Positions 46,748-55,980 are shown, numbered from the stretch's first letter. The stretch is DNA of 64,000 nt from Rhodanobacter sp. A1T4 (GCF_014207185.1 NZ_JACHCP010000014.1:1-64000), one strand, 5' to 3'. Translations and numbers: made by a program. Notes: a model not told the origin generated them from the letters alone.

Positions 46748-46771
46748 AAAACGGGCCGCATGGCCCGTTTT
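46748..46771. terminator. bidirectional terminator between waaA and tolC
   Basis: AAAACGGGCC (46748-46757), GCAT loop, GGCCCGTTTT (46762-46771), with A runs on the left and T runs on the right, so it can end transcripts from both sides. Confidence 0.9.
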
Positions 46772-46792
46772 TTACAGCTGACGTAGCAGCTT

Positions 46793-48220
46793 TTACTGTA
46801 AGAGCACGTTGGCCGCCTCGATGTCCTTGTACTCGACCCTGCCAGTGGAGTACCTCAGATTCAGTTTGTCCAAAACAAACTGATGCCGCGCCTGCGAATA
46901 GTTATTTTGTGCCGAAGTCAGTGTCTGGATGGCATTCAATACGTCGATGATGGTTTGCGTGCCGACGTTGAATCCGGCGCGGGTGGCGTCCAACGCCTTT
47001 TGCCCGGATTCCACGGCGGACTTGCCCGATCGAACTTCTTCGATGTCGGCCAGTACGGAGCGGTAGTAGTTCAGCGTAGTCCGAACCACCAGCCGGCGCT
47101 CTGACTCCAGTGAATCCTGCGCGGCGTCACGCTCGTAGATGGACTGGCGAACGCGGGATTGCACGGCACCGCCGGAGAAAATCGGTACTGATAATGTCAC
47201 TCCGATCGTGTTGCCGAAGCGACCGTTGCCGGAAATTGCCGCCGCGCTTCCATTTTGCAGCCAGTCGGTTGTCTTCGATCGGCTCGCAGTGGCATTGATG
47301 GTCGGTAGGTGGCCGGCCCGTGCAGCAGTGATGTCGTGTTCGGCAGCCGTAACGCTGTACTGCTGTGACAATATGCTTGGGTTGTATTTAATCGCGTCCT
47401 GCACCCATGCGTTGGGATCAGCGGGTACGGGCGGATCCAGCGGCAGATCATCGCGCAGTTTCTTCAGATCGCCGACCGGCTGGCCGGTGATCTGGGTCAG
47501 CGCCTCGCGTGCATCGCTGAGGGTGTTCTGGGCGGTAATGGTTTGCGCCTTGGCGGCTTCATAGGCGGCTTTCGCCTGGTAAGCGCCGGTGATCGCCGCG
47601 ATACCTGCTTTGTACTGCGCGTCTGCCTGATCGTATTGCTTTTTAAAGGCGTCTTCGTTGGCCTTTGCGAAGGTCAGCGCGTCCTCGTCAGTCAATATGC
47701 CGAAATAAGCCGTGGAGACGCGCACATACAAGTCTTGTACAGCGGACTGGTAAGTCTGCTCCCCGGCGTCTGCGGTGGAGTGGGCAGCCTTCAGGTCGGC
47801 AATCTTGCTGAAATCGAATATGACCTGATCGATTTGGCCCGACAGACTGCGCGCGCGCTCGTGACCACTGTTGGAGGTGCCGCCAACACTGCTGTCTGAG
47901 AATGGGCCGGTGCAGGTATACGTTCCGGTTCCCGCAGCGATGCCATTGCAGAGATAGTCAGTATCCGATGCACTACTGCTCGAGCTACTGCTGCTTCCAC
48001 CGCTCGACTGGGTAAGTCCAAGACTGGCCGATATCTGCGGCAGCAATAAAGCCCGAGCCTGGGGTACACCTTCACGAGTCGATAGGTTAGTCGCGTCAGC
48101 CTGTTGCAGCACAGGATCGTTGGCACGTGCTTGACGATAGGCGTCGAGCAGATCCTCGCCGTGACTAGGCAGCGAAATGGCGGCGAGAGCCAACGCCAAG
48201 GTGAGCAGCTTCAAACGCAT
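46793..48220 (-). CDS. tolC: TolC family outer membrane channel protein
   Basis: A 475-residue outer-membrane efflux duct. The signal peptide ends near SHGEDLL; the two TolC repeats each have helical parts and beta strands (LLDAYRQARANDPVLQQADA; NTIGVTLSVPIFSGGAVQSRVRQ; FNVGTQTIIDVLNAIQTLTSAQNNYSQARHQFVLDKLNLR). Residues 72-120 form an added loop rich in Ser with two Cys (91 and 103), where the first repeat's beta strands reach the cell surface. It probably joins RND or ABC pumps and type I secretion. GAGG stands before the ATG. The pcm gene lies 34 bp upstream on the same strand, a known pair in Xanthomonadales. Confidence 0.95.
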   Translation of the reverse strand: MRLKLLTLALALAAISLPSHGEDLLDAYRQARANDPVLQQADATNLSTREGVPQARALLLPQISASLGLTQSSGGSSSSSSSSASDTDYLCNGIAAGTGTYTCTGPFSDSSVGGTSNSGHERARSLSGQIDQVIFDFSKIADLKAAHSTADAGEQTYQSAVQDLYVRVSTAYFGILTDEDALTFAKANEDAFKKQYDQADAQYKAGIAAITGAYQAKAAYEAAKAQTITAQNTLSDAREALTQITGQPVGDLKKLRDDLPLDPPVPADPNAWVQDAIKYNPSILSQQYSVTAAEHDITAARAGHLPTINATASRSKTTDWLQNGSAAAISGNGRFGNTIGVTLSVPIFSGGAVQSRVRQSIYERDAAQDSLESERRLVVRTTLNYYRSVLADIEEVRSGKSAVESGQKALDATRAGFNVGTQTIIDVLNAIQTLTSAQNNYSQARHQFVLDKLNLRYSTGRVEYKDIEAANVLLQ

Positions 48221-48254
48221 GGAGTGCCTCGTGGGGAATCGGTCGGGAGCAGGA

Positions 48255-48914
48255 TCAAAAGACGAAACGCTTCAGCGGTTCGGCATGGGTCAGATAAGGC
48301 AGATCGGTTTCAAAAAGCGTTTCTTCACGGTAGCGGCCTGCGCCTTCGTGTGTCAGCAAAGTGGCGTGTTGCACGGGCGATTGGCCGCGCACAATCAGCG
48401 CGCGTGCATCGGTCTTCAACCAGGTCAGCCAGCGTGCCGGGATCGATGACACGGCGCCGGTCACCACAAGCACATCGAACAGCTCGTTCGGCTGCCAGCC
48501 GTTAACCGCTTCGCCCGTAACAAGACTAGTGTTGGTGAAGCCTGCGTCTTGCAATCGCTTGGTCGCGGCCACGGTGAAGTCGGCATGGATGTCCACGCTG
48601 GTGACCTTGGCTGATAAGCTGGCGAGGCAGGCGGTAAGAAAGCCGGAACCAGTGCCAATCTCAAGCACGTGGTCGGTCGGCTGTAAATCCAGCGCCTGCA
48701 GCACGCGACCTTCGACCACCGGTTTCATCATCACTTCGCCGTGTCCCAGCGGCAGACACAAGTCGGCGAATGCCAGCTGGCGGTGCGCTGCAGCAACAAA
48801 ATCTTCGCGATGCACGTTGCCGATCACGTCAAGCACGCGGCCATCCAGCACTTCCCAGGGACGTACCTGGTTTTCCACCATGTTCAAGCGCGCTTGATCG
48901 AAATTCATTGCCAT
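48255..48914 (-). CDS. pcm: protein-L-isoaspartate O-methyltransferase family protein
   Basis: A 219-residue SAM-dependent methyltransferase that repairs isoaspartyl residues or a close relative. FDQARLNMVENQVRPWEVLD begins the family, and VLEIGTGSGFLTACLASLSAKVTSVD is motif I, followed by VTGEAVNGW. The usual QPYIVA-type substrate segment is replaced by LGHGEVMMKPVVEGRVLQAL, as in the TolC-linked subgroup, so the true substrate may differ from that of E. coli Pcm. It is upstream of tolC. ATG 48914 or 48908 may be used. Confidence 0.85.
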   Translation of the reverse strand: MAMNFDQARLNMVENQVRPWEVLDGRVLDVIGNVHREDFVAAAHRQLAFADLCLPLGHGEVMMKPVVEGRVLQALDLQPTDHVLEIGTGSGFLTACLASLSAKVTSVDIHADFTVAATKRLQDAGFTNTSLVTGEAVNGWQPNELFDVLVVTGAVSSIPARWLTWLKTDARALIVRGQSPVQHATLLTHEGAGRYREETLFETDLPYLTHAEPLKRFVF

Positions 48915-49134
48915 CTTGCTTACGTCCCGTGCCGATCAAATGAGGTGGAATAGGATAAATGTTCGAACGCGAGTCCGACAATGCAGGCAAGACACAGGTC
49001 ACAGCCTGCCGGTTGTGTCACAGCCTTCGAAGTGCCGGAAGTCACCGCAAGCTACTGACTCCCGTCACATGGCGCGTGGCTCGAAGGCTGAACGAATCCT
49101 TCAACAGCTTCATGAACGCTTTCACTCAGGTCAT

Positions 49135-49164
49135 TTGGAAAATAATTGAACCGCTGCGTATAAT
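49135..49164 (+). promoter_or_regulatory. sigma70-like promoter of the TetR gene
   Basis: TTGGAA (49135-49140), 18-bp spacer, TATAAT (49159-49164), a perfect -10. The predicted start lies about 28 bp before the ATG. Confidence 0.65.
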
Positions 49165-49197
49165 AAAGCTCGAATCATCATTTGTGAAGGTGCGGGC

Positions 49198-49848
49198 ATG
49201 AGCATCAGCGCGCAAATCAGACCTCAGGGGCCGGGCCGCCCGAAGGACATGGAGAAGCGTGCGGCGATTCTTGCCGCCGCGAAGGCGTTGTTCATTAGCA
49301 ATGCCTTTGCCGGAACCAGCATGGATGCGATCGCCGCGGATGCTGGCGTGTCCAAACTCACCGTGTACAGCCATTTCGGTGACAAGGACAACCTTTTTCG
49401 CGAAGTGATTCGCTCCCGCGTGCAGGATTGGCTGCCGGAAGAGATTTATGCATACGACCCGCGCATCGATATCAGCGAAACCCTGAAAAAAATTTCCCAC
49501 GCGCACATGCAAATTGACTGCGAAAAGGAAAGCGTCGGTACCTTCCGCGCCATCCTCAGCGACTGCCGGCAAGGCAATCCTCGCTACGGCAAGCTGCTGT
49601 GGGAAGAAGGCCCGGCGCGCACTCACCGCCTGATGGAGCAACTGCTGCAGCACGCGGTTGACGATGGTGTCCTGGATATCCCGTGCGTCAAGACGGCGAG
49701 CATTCAATTCATTTCGCTGATCAAGGGCGACCTGCTGCTTCGCCGGCTGTGCGCTTGCGATGAATGCCCGGACACTGCGGCGGCGGAAATCGAAACCATG
49801 GCGCGTGCGGGTGTGGTTACTTTCCTGCGTGCCTATCGCGTTCGCTGA
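49198..49848 (+). CDS. TetR/AcrR family transcriptional regulator
   Basis: A 216-residue regulator. An N-terminal basic patch (PQGPGRPKDMEKR) precedes the helix-turn-helix (AILAAAKALFISNAFAGTSMDAIAADAGVSKLTVYSHFGDKDNLF, about 23-67 in pieces). The C-terminal ligand domain resembles the AefR-like/TetR_C subgroup and contains several Cys (CDCRQ, CACDEC near the end), which could be redox or metal sensitive. It may control the nearby tolC-pcm operon, from which it is divergent (283-bp gap), but that is inference. Confidence 0.9.
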   Translation: MSISAQIRPQGPGRPKDMEKRAAILAAAKALFISNAFAGTSMDAIAADAGVSKLTVYSHFGDKDNLFREVIRSRVQDWLPEEIYAYDPRIDISETLKKISHAHMQIDCEKESVGTFRAILSDCRQGNPRYGKLLWEEGPARTHRLMEQLLQHAVDDGVLDIPCVKTASIQFISLIKGDLLLRRLCACDECPDTAAAEIETMARAGVVTFLRAYRVR

Positions 49849-50239
49849 GATTACGCACTTGCCAGCACTTTGTGACAGTTGCTTTGGAGCAAGGTGTTGC
49901 TGGTCATCCTGACCTAAGTTGTAAAACCGCCATCATCCCGGCGACAGAAGGGCGCTGCCGCCTTAGCGGCTACCTGGTCCAAACTGGATGCGCCCCGGCA
50001 AATTGTTGGCAGAACCCGCTGAGCCAAAGCCCAGCTGCCCGAGCCCTCGGGCGAATCTTGTCTTGCTCCAGGATCGCTGGATGCGCAGATACATGTTGCG
50101 ATTACGTCAGCCATACGCAGCCGCCTTCACTTGGCTTTTCCATGCGCGTTCTTAGGCTGTGGCGACTCGGTGGTATCGACGATTGTTCAAGTCGGTACTT
50201 TCCACGTATCGCAAATCACGCACTTCAGGAGAGCAAGCC
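49849..50239. other. 391-bp gap between the TetR gene and the ferritin-like gene
   Basis: No credible gene is visible. The gap holds a near-perfect GC-rich hairpin (GCCCGAG 50037-50043, CTCGGGC 50046-50052) without a U-tract, and a small GCCGC/GCGGC inverted pair near 49954-49967. No clear promoter could be fixed for the ferritin gene. Confidence 0.5.
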
Positions 50240-50836
50240 ATGGCCAAGGCCAAGCCGTTCGTCACCGACATTGAAAACATTCGCAAGCGCGCGCGAAAGG
50301 ACATTGAGCAAGGTGCGATGACTGCAGGTTACAGCGCAGATCGCGCTACTGTGGTGAAGCTGCTCAACCATGCGCTGGCGACCGAACTGGTTTGCGTGTT
50401 GCGTTACAAGTACCACTACTACATGGCGTCGGGCATCAATTCGCAGAGCGTGAAGTCCGAGTTTCTTGAGCACGCGAACGAGGAACAAGGTCATGCTGAC
50501 CTGATCGCCGAACGTATCACCCAGCTCGACGGCAAGCCGAACCTTTCCCCCGAGGGCATGCTCAGCCGCAGCCATGCGGATTATGTTGAAGGAGTCGATC
50601 TGGTCGACATGATCAAGGAAGACCTGGTTGCCGAACGCATCGCGATCGACAGCTACCGTGAAATCATCGACTACGTCGGCACGGATGATCCGACCACACG
50701 CCGTATGCTGGAAGGCATCCTGGCGATGGAGGAGGAGCACGCCGAGGACATGAACACGCTGCTGGAGCAACTGGGCAAAAAGGGCGAGCCGGCCAAGCCG
50801 GCGCCAGGCAAAAGGCCTGTTGCCAAGGCCAGCTAG
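50240..50836 (+). CDS. ferritin-like/bacterioferritin family protein
   Basis: A 198-residue four-helix di-iron protein. Likely metal ligands are Glu49 (ALATELVCVL), Glu82 and His85 (EEQGH), Glu132 (LVAERIAIDSY) and Glu164/His167 (MEEEHAEDM), the ExxH pattern of ferritins. The C-terminal 20 residues are Lys/Pro rich and flexible. It probably stores iron or protects against peroxide; no heme-binding Met position is clear. The ATG at 50240 follows CAGGAG; an upstream in-frame start at 50159 lacks support. The gene ends at a strong palindromic terminator. Confidence 0.85.
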   Translation: MAKAKPFVTDIENIRKRARKDIEQGAMTAGYSADRATVVKLLNHALATELVCVLRYKYHYYMASGINSQSVKSEFLEHANEEQGHADLIAERITQLDGKPNLSPEGMLSRSHADYVEGVDLVDMIKEDLVAERIAIDSYREIIDYVGTDDPTTRRMLEGILAMEEEHAEDMNTLLEQLGKKGEPAKPAPGKRPVAKAS

Positions 50837-50842
50837 CTGGAG

Positions 50843-50878
50843 AAATAAAAAAGCGACGAATTCGTCGCTTTTTTATTT
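50843..50878. terminator. bidirectional terminator, perfect 36-bp palindrome
   Basis: Two 18-base arms are exact reverse complements centred at the EcoRI-like GAATTC (50858-50863), with A runs left and T runs right. It serves both the ferritin-like gene and the convergent oxidoreductase gene. Confidence 0.9.
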
Positions 50879-50921
50879 AGTCGGTTTTCTATTTAACTCA
50901 ATTTCTATCTAGCTGAATCGG

Positions 50922-51938
50922 CTACCAGCCGGCCAGCACCAATTTACCGATCGTTTTACCGGACTCCAGTTGTCGATGTGCTTCACGCAGCGTGCTCGCT
51001 GAAATAGGCGCAAGCGTTTCGGTGCGCGTGCCGCGAAGTTCGCCAGCATCGATCAATACCGCCACACGCTCAAGAATGCGCCCCTGTTCGCTCTGGTCCG
51101 CTGTCTTGTAGCGCGCGCGCGCGAACATCATCTCCCAGTGGATGCCGATGCATTTGGATTTATAGGGATCGCCAATGTGCAATGCACCGCTCGGTTCGAC
51201 GATCAGTCCGACATGGCCCTGCGGTGCCAGAATCTCGCCGATCGTTGTCCAGTAATGATCGGTGTTGGCGAAGTTCAATACGGCATCCACTTCCGCAAAG
51301 TCCAGTGCCTGCAACTGCGCTGGCAGCGGCTGACGATGGTCGATCACGTGATGGGCGCCCATGGAGCGACACCAGTCGGATGTATCCGCGCGTGACGCGG
51401 TGGCGATAACCGTAAAGCCCGCTCGACGCGCCAGCTGGATGGCTATCGAGCCTACGCCACCGGCGCCGGCAATGATCAGCAGCGACTTGCCTTCGCCGCC
51501 GCGTTCACTGTCAAACGGCATGCGCTGAAACAGCAGCTCCCACACAGTGATTGTCGTCAGCGGCATTGCGGCGGCATCAGCCATGTCCATGGATTTTGGC
51601 GCGTGTCCCACGATGCGGGCATCGACCAGCTGGTACTGGGCATTGCTGCCGGACCGAGTAATGTCACCAGCGTAGTAGACGCGCTCGCCGACGTTGAAGC
51701 CGGTGACCGACTCGCCAATGGCATCGACGATGCCGGCGGCGTCGTAACCCAAGACACGCGGTTCGCTTTCCACCTGCGATTTGGGTGAGCGCACCTTGGT
51801 ATCGACAGGATTGACTGAAACGGCTTCCACGCGTACGAGCAAATCGTGACCGCCAGCGACCGGCTTGGGAAGCTCGACGTCGATCAGTGAACGCGGATCG
51901 TCGATTGGTAGATAGTGGGTGAGGGCGACGGCTTTCAT
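50922..51938 (-). CDS. zinc-type alcohol dehydrogenase-like / quinone oxidoreductase
   Basis: A 338-residue medium-chain dehydrogenase/reductase. VRVEAVSVNPVDTKVR and VLGYDAAGIVDAIG form the GroES-like domain, and LLIIAGAGGVGSIAIQLARRAG is the NADPH-binding Rossmann motif. The structural-zinc Cys quartet is absent, as in quinone oxidoreductases. It matches the zinc-binding alcohol dehydrogenase family branch similar to YhdH/ZDH; the substrate is unknown. The ATG at 51938 has GGAG six bases upstream. Confidence 0.87.
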   Translation of the reverse strand: MKAVALTHYLPIDDPRSLIDVELPKPVAGGHDLLVRVEAVSVNPVDTKVRSPKSQVESEPRVLGYDAAGIVDAIGESVTGFNVGERVYYAGDITRSGSNAQYQLVDARIVGHAPKSMDMADAAAMPLTTITVWELLFQRMPFDSERGGEGKSLLIIAGAGGVGSIAIQLARRAGFTVIATASRADTSDWCRSMGAHHVIDHRQPLPAQLQALDFAEVDAVLNFANTDHYWTTIGEILAPQGHVGLIVEPSGALHIGDPYKSKCIGIHWEMMFARARYKTADQSEQGRILERVAVLIDAGELRGTRTETLAPISASTLREAHRQLESGKTIGKLVLAGW

Positions 51939-52010
51939 GGCGGGCTCCGTAGGCGGATGGCGGGAAAGCATAGCGGCGACAAAGTGAGCATACGGTCGCT
52001 TGTCGGGTAT

Positions 52011-52045
52011 AAAAAAGCGCGACGCTTCTCTCGAAAACGCCGCGC
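52011..52045 (-). terminator. rho-independent terminator of ppa
   Basis: On the minus strand GCGCGGCGT (52045-52037) pairs, with one G-U, to GCGTCGCGC (52025-52017), and is followed by six T residues (52016-52011), 34 bp after the ppa stop. Confidence 0.75.
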
Positions 52046-52078
52046 CGATGCATCAATGCGGGATGATGCTAACCGCGA

Positions 52079-52615
52079 TCAGTGCTTGTCCTGCAGGTAA
52101 CGCTGCACGCCGGCCAGGATTTCGGCCTTGGCTTCGTCAGCACTGACCCAGCCTTCAACCTTGACCCATTTACCTTTTTCCAGATCCTTGTAGTGCTCGA
52201 AAAAGTGGCCGATGCGCTCCAGCCAATGCCCCGACACACCGCTCATGTCGGTGATGTGTGCATAACCGGGGAATACCTTGGCAGTCGGAATCACTACCAG
52301 CTTTTCGTCACTGCCGGCCTCGTCGGTCATCTTGAGCATGCCGACGGGATGGCAACGGATCACCGCACCCGGAATCAGCGGTAGCGGCAGGATCACCAGC
52401 GCGTCCAGCGGATCACCGTCACCACCCAGCGTGCCTGGCACGTAACCGTAATTGCACGGGTAACGCATCGGCGTCGAGAGGATACGGTCGACAAATATCG
52501 CGCCGCTTTCCTTCTCAACTTCGTATTTGACCGGCTCGGCATCCTTGGGAATTTCGATGATGACGTTGATTTCGTTCGGCACGTCGCGGCCGGCGGAGAC
52601 GAGATGCAGTCCCAT
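52079..52615 (-). CDS. ppa: inorganic pyrophosphatase, soluble family I
   Basis: A 178-residue magnesium enzyme that hydrolyses pyrophosphate. Family I signature is clear: VPNEINVIIEIPKDAEPVKYEVEKESG, FVDRILSTPMRYPCNYGYVPGT, and GDGDPLDALV, which carries the catalytic Asp triplet. Length fits E. coli Ppa (176). The ATG at 52615 has AAGGA seven bases upstream; the extension to 52732 overlaps the P4H gene end and is rejected. The P4H-like gene lies 91 bp upstream. Confidence 0.97.
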   Translation of the reverse strand: MGLHLVSAGRDVPNEINVIIEIPKDAEPVKYEVEKESGAIFVDRILSTPMRYPCNYGYVPGTLGGDGDPLDALVILPLPLIPGAVIRCHPVGMLKMTDEAGSDEKLVVIPTAKVFPGYAHITDMSGVSGHWLERIGHFFEHYKDLEKGKWVKVEGWVSADEAKAEILAGVQRYLQDKH

Positions 52616-52706
52616 GGATTTGTCCTTGGTTTTTTGAAAAAGTTGGCCGTTGAGGATACGCGAAACGCTGTTGCGACGCAGCAGCGCGGCCATCGCCGCC
52701 CACTCA

Positions 52707-53561
52707 TCAGGTCTTTTTATAAGGCCTTTCACGCAGCCATTTGGTCGCGATCCATTTTTCGCCCCTGGTTACCGGCAGGCCTGCATGCAGCGAACTCTGG
52801 TCTCCGCTGTCGTAGGCGAAATAGACCGCTGAGCCGCGCCGTGCGGTCACTGTGAGGCCAATTTCCGGAAACGCGGTGCCACCGCCGCCCTCGGGCGTGT
52901 TCAGGTAGATCACGATACTGGCGATACGCTGCCCGCCCACCGCGGTGATGGTGCCGAAGCCGGGTAGCTGGGGATCGAACCAGTCGAAGTGCGGCTCGTA
53001 CTCCTGACCGGGCAGGTAATGCAGGATCTGCAAGCCTTCGCCGTGGCTGACGGGCATATCGAGCAGGGTGGCGAGGCGCCGTTCGATCTTGCCGATCAGC
53101 GGCAGTTCGTTGAGGGTGAAAAACATGCCCTCGCTGGTGCGACGGTGATCGACCTGGTTTTTGCCGTCGGTATCGACGGTCATCGCGCGCTTCAGCCGCG
53201 GTCGCGCCAGCTCGATGAGCTCGGCGCACTCATTTTCCGAGAGAATGCCATCCAGAACCCGCAGGGCTGGCTTATTCACGCTGAGCGATATGTCGACACG
53301 ATGGCCGTCGACGCTGACGCTGGGTGCTTCGGGATGCCTGGTTCGCCTGGCCTGCTGCGTGCTTGTTGAAGTCGGCACGGTCGTCGAATTCAGCGTCGCC
53401 ACAGGGATTTTCAGCACGTCAGCCACGATGCTGCGGCTCTGGCGCGGGTCGTAGCCGCTTTGTTTCATCAGCTGCAGCACTTCCGGCACGCTATGACCGG
53501 CACGCGTCGTGGAGAGAATCCATTCGCGCAGTTCGGGGCGGATCGATGGGCGTGAGTTCAT
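52707..53561 (-). CDS. 2OG-Fe(II) oxygenase, prolyl 4-hydroxylase-like
   Basis: A 284-residue enzyme. Residues 1-55 are a separate helical piece (LREWILSTTRAGHSVPEVLQLMKQSGYD), followed by a Thr/Ser-rich linker and the double-stranded beta-helix domain. Iron ligands are His191 and Asp193 (EPHFDWF) and His259 (SSLHAGLPV), with Lys269 for 2-oxoglutarate. LQILHYLPGQEYEPHFD and IVIYLNTPEGGGGTAFPEIGL are typical of bacterial P4H. It probably hydroxylates a proline or other residue of a protein or peptide. The ATG at 53561 is favoured by length and family start, although the ribosome site is weak. Confidence 0.87.
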   Translation of the reverse strand: MNSRPSIRPELREWILSTTRAGHSVPEVLQLMKQSGYDPRQSRSIVADVLKIPVATLNSTTVPTSTSTQQARRTRHPEAPSVSVDGHRVDISLSVNKPALRVLDGILSENECAELIELARPRLKRAMTVDTDGKNQVDHRRTSEGMFFTLNELPLIGKIERRLATLLDMPVSHGEGLQILHYLPGQEYEPHFDWFDPQLPGFGTITAVGGQRIASIVIYLNTPEGGGGTAFPEIGLTVTARRGSAVYFAYDSGDQSSLHAGLPVTRGEKWIATKWLRERPYKKT

Positions 53562-53660
53562 GGCGGCTTGAGCTGATCGATAACGTTGAGAGCTTACTTT
53601 AGCCGTGGCTGCGAGTGAAATTCGTGAGGACAAGCCAAAATTTGCGGCTGCCTCCATACC

Positions 53661-53686
53661 AACGAGCCGGCAAATGCCGGCTCGTT
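53661..53686 (-). terminator. hairpin after the S9 peptidase gene
   Basis: AACGAGCCGGC (53661-53671), AAAT loop, GCCGGCTCGTT (53676-53686), a perfect 11-bp stem 24 bp after the peptidase stop. There is no U-tract, so it may stop polymerase poorly or stabilise the 3' end. Confidence 0.5.
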
Positions 53687-53709
53687 GACGTTGTCGGCTG
53701 GCGCATGCC

Positions 53710-55848
53710 TTACTTCAGCTGATCCCACAGGAAGTCATAGGCCAGTGCATGCATCAGTGCCGCCTGCTTGTTGTCGGCGCCAGCACCGTGGCCGCCTTCC
53801 AGGTTCTCGTAGAACCAGACGTCCGGATGACCCATCGCCTGCATCTTTGCGGCCATCTTGCGTGCCTGCACCGGTCCGACGCGGTCGTCGCTGGTGGTGG
53901 TGTAGAAAAGTACCGGCGGGTAATGGCCGTCCTTCTTCACGTTCTGGTACGGCGAGAACGTTTTGATGAAGTTCCAGTCCGCGGTATCCGGATTGCCATA
54001 TTCAGCCATCCACGACGCGCCGGCCGACAGGTGTGTGTAGCGCTTCATGTCGAGCAGCGGCACTTCGCAGGCGATCGCGCCGAACAGCTGCGGATACAGC
54101 GTCAGCATGTTGCCCATCAGCAGGCCGCCATTGCTGCCGCCTTCAGCACCAAGGTGTTTGGCGGAGGTGACGCCGCGTTTGACCAGGTCCTCGGCGACGG
54201 CCGCGAAATCCTCGTAGGCACGGGGACGATTCGCCTTCAGCGCCGCCTGATGCCATTGCGGGCCGTATTCGCCGCCGCCGCGGATATTGGCCAGCACATA
54301 GACGCCGCCGCGATCCAGCCATGCGCGACCGATGCTGCCGCTGTAATGCGGCGACAGCGATACTTCGAAACCGCCGTAACCATAGAGCAGGGTACGGTTG
54401 GAGCCGTCGAGCTTGATGCCTTTCGGCGCGATCTCGAAATACGGCACACGGGTGCCGTCCTTCGATTTGACGAAGTGCTGGCTCACCTCGAATGTCGAGG
54501 CGTCGAAAAATGCCGGATCCTGCTTGATCGTTTCGGCGGGTACGCTGCCCAGCACGCCGCGCTGCAGCGATGATGGGGTGAGGAAGCCGGTGACGTCGAG
54601 CCAGTATTCGTCGCTGTTGTCGGGGTCGGTATCAGCCACGCTGATCGAGCTCAGCGCTGGCGCACCCGGCACGGCCTCGCGCTTCCAGTCGCCGGCAGTG
54701 ATGGCCTTTTCTGGCGGCGTGAGTACTTCCAATCGACTCTTGACATCATCGAGTACGTCGAGGATCAGGTGATGCTGGGTCCATGCATACGATTCCAGCG
54801 AGGTATGCGCATCGGGCTTGAACAACACGGTGAACGCGGGCTTGCCGGCCATGAATGCGTCGAAGTTTGCCGCCAGCAGTGCACCGGATGGATACGTCTT
54901 GCCACCGATGGTCCATTCGGAGCGCGTCTGCACGAGCAGCCATTCGCGATGCGTGTCGGCGCTGGCGTCGGTTGGTACATCGACGCGGGTGAGTTTGTCG
55001 TTCTTTCGCTGGTAGAGCTCGCTGTGGAAGAAGTCCTTTGCGACCGAGACAAAGTCGCGTTCGAAGCCGGGAGTGCGATCGTGCATCGCGCCTACCGCCA
55101 GGTCAGTCGTCTTGCCTTCGTACACCGTCTTCGCATCTGAGATCGGCGTGCCACGCTTCCACTCCTTGACGATGCGTGGGTAGCTCGATGCGGTCATCGT
55201 GCCGGGGCCGAAATCGGTGCCGACGTAGAGAGTGTCCTCGTCGATCCAGCTGGCCTGGGTCTTGGCCACCGGCAGCTCGAATCCGCCTTTGACGAACGAT
55301 TTGCTCGGGATATCGAATTCACGCACGGTCACCGCATCGCCGCCATCGGGCGATAGCGACAGCAGACAGCGGGTATAGGCCGGCTTCAGGCAATCCGAAC
55401 CCTTGAACACCCAGCGTTTGTTCTCGGCCTTGTTCAGCGCATCGATGTCCAGCAGGACCTCCCACTGCGGAGTGGGCTTGCGGTACTCGGTCAGCGTGGT
55501 GCGACGCCAGATGCCGCGCGGGTTGGCCTTGTCGCGCCAGAAGTTGTACAGATAATCGCCCATACGGCTGACCGCGGGGATGCGTGCGTCCGAGTCGAGC
55601 ACTTCGAGAATGCTGTCGCGAGTCTTGTCGAACTCGGCATTGCCGACGAACTGTTTGGTGGTCTTGGCGTTCTCGGTCTTCACCCAATCCATCGCGCGGG
55701 CGCCATGGATGTCTTCCAGCCACAGGAACGGATCGTCGGTTACCTGGTTGTCGGCTGCTGCGGGATTGGGTTTGCTGTTGTCGGCGTGCGTTGTATTCAT
55801 GCCTACCAGTGTGACGCCGAGTGCCAGCATCATCCAGACCGATTTCAT
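53710..55848 (-). CDS. prolyl oligopeptidase family serine peptidase (S9A)
   Basis: A 712-residue secreted peptidase. A signal peptide (MKSVWMMLALGVTLVGMN..., cut after HAD) is followed by a beta-propeller domain (DDPFLWLEDIHGARAMDWVKTENA) and a C-terminal alpha/beta hydrolase domain. The catalytic Ser572 lies in EGGSNGG, the Asp near 654 in TSDDRVGP and His687 in EGGHGAG. LANIRGGGEYGPQWH is also typical of the family. It should cut short proline-containing peptides in the periplasm or outside. The ATG at 55848 opens the signal peptide. Confidence 0.93.
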   Translation of the reverse strand: MKSVWMMLALGVTLVGMNTTHADNSKPNPAAADNQVTDDPFLWLEDIHGARAMDWVKTENAKTTKQFVGNAEFDKTRDSILEVLDSDARIPAVSRMGDYLYNFWRDKANPRGIWRRTTLTEYRKPTPQWEVLLDIDALNKAENKRWVFKGSDCLKPAYTRCLLSLSPDGGDAVTVREFDIPSKSFVKGGFELPVAKTQASWIDEDTLYVGTDFGPGTMTASSYPRIVKEWKRGTPISDAKTVYEGKTTDLAVGAMHDRTPGFERDFVSVAKDFFHSELYQRKNDKLTRVDVPTDASADTHREWLLVQTRSEWTIGGKTYPSGALLAANFDAFMAGKPAFTVLFKPDAHTSLESYAWTQHHLILDVLDDVKSRLEVLTPPEKAITAGDWKREAVPGAPALSSISVADTDPDNSDEYWLDVTGFLTPSSLQRGVLGSVPAETIKQDPAFFDASTFEVSQHFVKSKDGTRVPYFEIAPKGIKLDGSNRTLLYGYGGFEVSLSPHYSGSIGRAWLDRGGVYVLANIRGGGEYGPQWHQAALKANRPRAYEDFAAVAEDLVKRGVTSAKHLGAEGGSNGGLLMGNMLTLYPQLFGAIACEVPLLDMKRYTHLSAGASWMAEYGNPDTADWNFIKTFSPYQNVKKDGHYPPVLFYTTTSDDRVGPVQARKMAAKMQAMGHPDVWFYENLEGGHGAGADNKQAALMHALAYDFLWDQLK

Positions 55849-55980
55849 CGTGTGCGCCTCGTATGCGAGTTGTCGGGTGTAAAACGGTGTGCGGCGCCGG
55901 CCGCTATCAATCGAGCCTAACTGCGACCGGCCATCCTCGCCTGTGACTAAAGTCAGGGTGAGCCATTCGATGCGCGCATA

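Noticed and set aside
48961..49200. Short plus-strand frames before the TetR gene
   Set aside because: They run through the promoter region and show no coding character.
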